A DNA stretch of 49,563 bases, taken from the NCBI GenBank assembly GCA_023091735.1, contig JALKBU010000310.1, positions 1-49,563 of the forward strand, given 5' to 3'. Source of the DNA: Trichomonas tenax. Lineage: Eukaryota; Parabasalia; Trichomonadida; Trichomonadidae. The notes under the pieces are model-generated. The model saw only the letters and a list, made by a program, of their open reading frames with translations. It made no database searches and was not told the origin of the DNA. Position numbers and translations under genes: made by a program. Positions within the stretch are counted from its first letter, which is position 1. Each line of letters opens with the position of its first letter. Positions 48,906 to 49,563 of this stretch are shown in pieces.

Positions 48906-49563
48906 TCAGACTTCTGACACTTTACATATGACATTCATTTTCAATTTCATGCATTATCCTTAATCTTTTCGTGTATTAGCAAGCAATCTCATTCATAGGC
49001 TTTATCTCAAACTACTCTACATATTGAACTTATAAAAGCAATCTTCAATTTTTAATAAATATTTTAACAACTTTCATGGTATTGGGAACAATATGAATTC
49101 AAAAATCAAAATAAACATTACACATTTATAATACTAGTACTACATCATGTTCATCTAGATTAGATCTTTTTCATTGTGAAGAAATTTCTTTGATTGTTTT
49201 TATTCGAAAATAGTTTAACGGATAATCTTTATAATGTTCAGATGCATTTCAAACAATAATAATCTTGAAATTCACTCATTTAAACTCTAGATCCACAATG
49301 GAAGATAAAAATTCATATTTGAAGACACTATAATGTTTATCATTGATTGTATTGCAGAAGAAATCCATTTCCGCTATGTCCATAAATAATCAATCACATT
49401 TTATCATCATTATGATATTACTTCAATCAATCTCATTTTATCATCATTATGATATAAAACACCATTATCAATTGCAGTTGAAATGAATTTACGCGAAATC
49501 GTTCAATATTTTCAATCAAGATCTAACTAATTATTTAAATTTGAATCACTAAATCGTAAAACT
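48906..49563. other. AT-rich flank with Inr and a direct repeat
   Basis: The Inr of the second TRRAP-like gene (TCATA, minus strand, 48931-48927) lies here. At 49397-49418 and 49434-49455 a 22-bp block (CATTTTATCATCATTATGAT plus AT) is repeated exactly, period 37. No gene is visible to the window's end. Confidence 0.5.
49397..49455. repeat. Two exact 22-bp direct repeats, period 37
   Basis: The two copies are identical, separated by 15 nt, and part of the spacer (TTCAATCAAT) resembles the flank before the first copy. It may be a small tandem duplication, possibly regulatory, as each copy contains ATCATTATGAT, an imperfect palindrome. Confidence 0.7.

Noticed and set aside
1..49563. CRISPR arrays, rRNA genes and bacterial-type operons
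   Set aside because: No regularly spaced repeats, rRNA-like sequence, or closely packed same-strand genes with ribosome-binding sites were seen.

Overview
The window looks like nuclear DNA of a parabasalid (trichomonad) protist, Trichomonas/Tritrichomonas type. The evidence: very AT-rich intergenic DNA; long genes with no visible introns; short 5' leaders that begin at TCA(C/T)(A/T) initiator (Inr) matches 7-50 nt before the ATG; a CCTTT (M5-like) element before the ribosomal protein gene; stop codons that often read TAAA, the parabasalid poly(A) signal; decayed BspA-like leucine-rich-repeat genes; and flagellar and tubulin-modification genes. The species is inferred from gene style only.

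Layout. 0-2.3 kb: two minus-strand genes, a 73-aa protein of unknown function and a 202-aa PHD-finger protein. 2.3-11.2 kb: a 2960-aa HEAT/FAT giant whose C-terminus matches the pseudokinase end of TRRAP/Tra1. 11.2-12.8 kb: gene-free DNA with hairpins. 12.8-14.6 kb: a protein kinase and a small unknown gene. 15.0-19.8 kb: a VPS13/chorein-type lipid-transfer protein whose reading frame has no upstream in-frame ATG. 20.2-24.0 kb: ribosomal protein eS6, an unknown basic protein and a four-RRM PTB-like protein. 24.3-24.8 kb: a frameshifted pseudogene. 25.0-27.9 kb: CFAP58. 27.9-33.6 kb: BspA-like pseudogene debris split by a dead Tc1-type transposon of about 3.5 kb. 33.6-36.1 kb: a cytosolic carboxypeptidase (minus) and a small unknown gene. 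36.5-40.9 kb: a 1474-aa coiled-coil protein with a long array of short Gly-rich beta-type repeats. 41.0-48.9 kb (minus): a second TRRAP/Tra1-like giant of 2642 aa.

How the genes may work together (inference). TRRAP/Tra1 proteins are activator-binding scaffolds of SAGA and NuA4 acetyltransferase complexes. Two diverged copies here recall the Tra1/Tra2 split of fission yeast, and the PHD protein beside one of them is also chromatin-type. CFAP58, the carboxypeptidase and perhaps the repeat protein fit the flagellar/tubulin cytoskeleton. There is no operon structure.

The most unusual items are: (1) the Tc1-like element, whose DD34E transposase reads on in frame into a long coiled coil, followed after lesions by a Myb/SANT-like segment and an AT-hook; (2) the two TRRAP-like giants; (3) a VPS13-like gene with Inr and reading frame but no start codon; (4) the Gly-rich repeat array in the 36.5-40.9 kb gene; and (5) a recurrent 14-bp TTTTGWCRYGTAAA-type motif in promoter regions.
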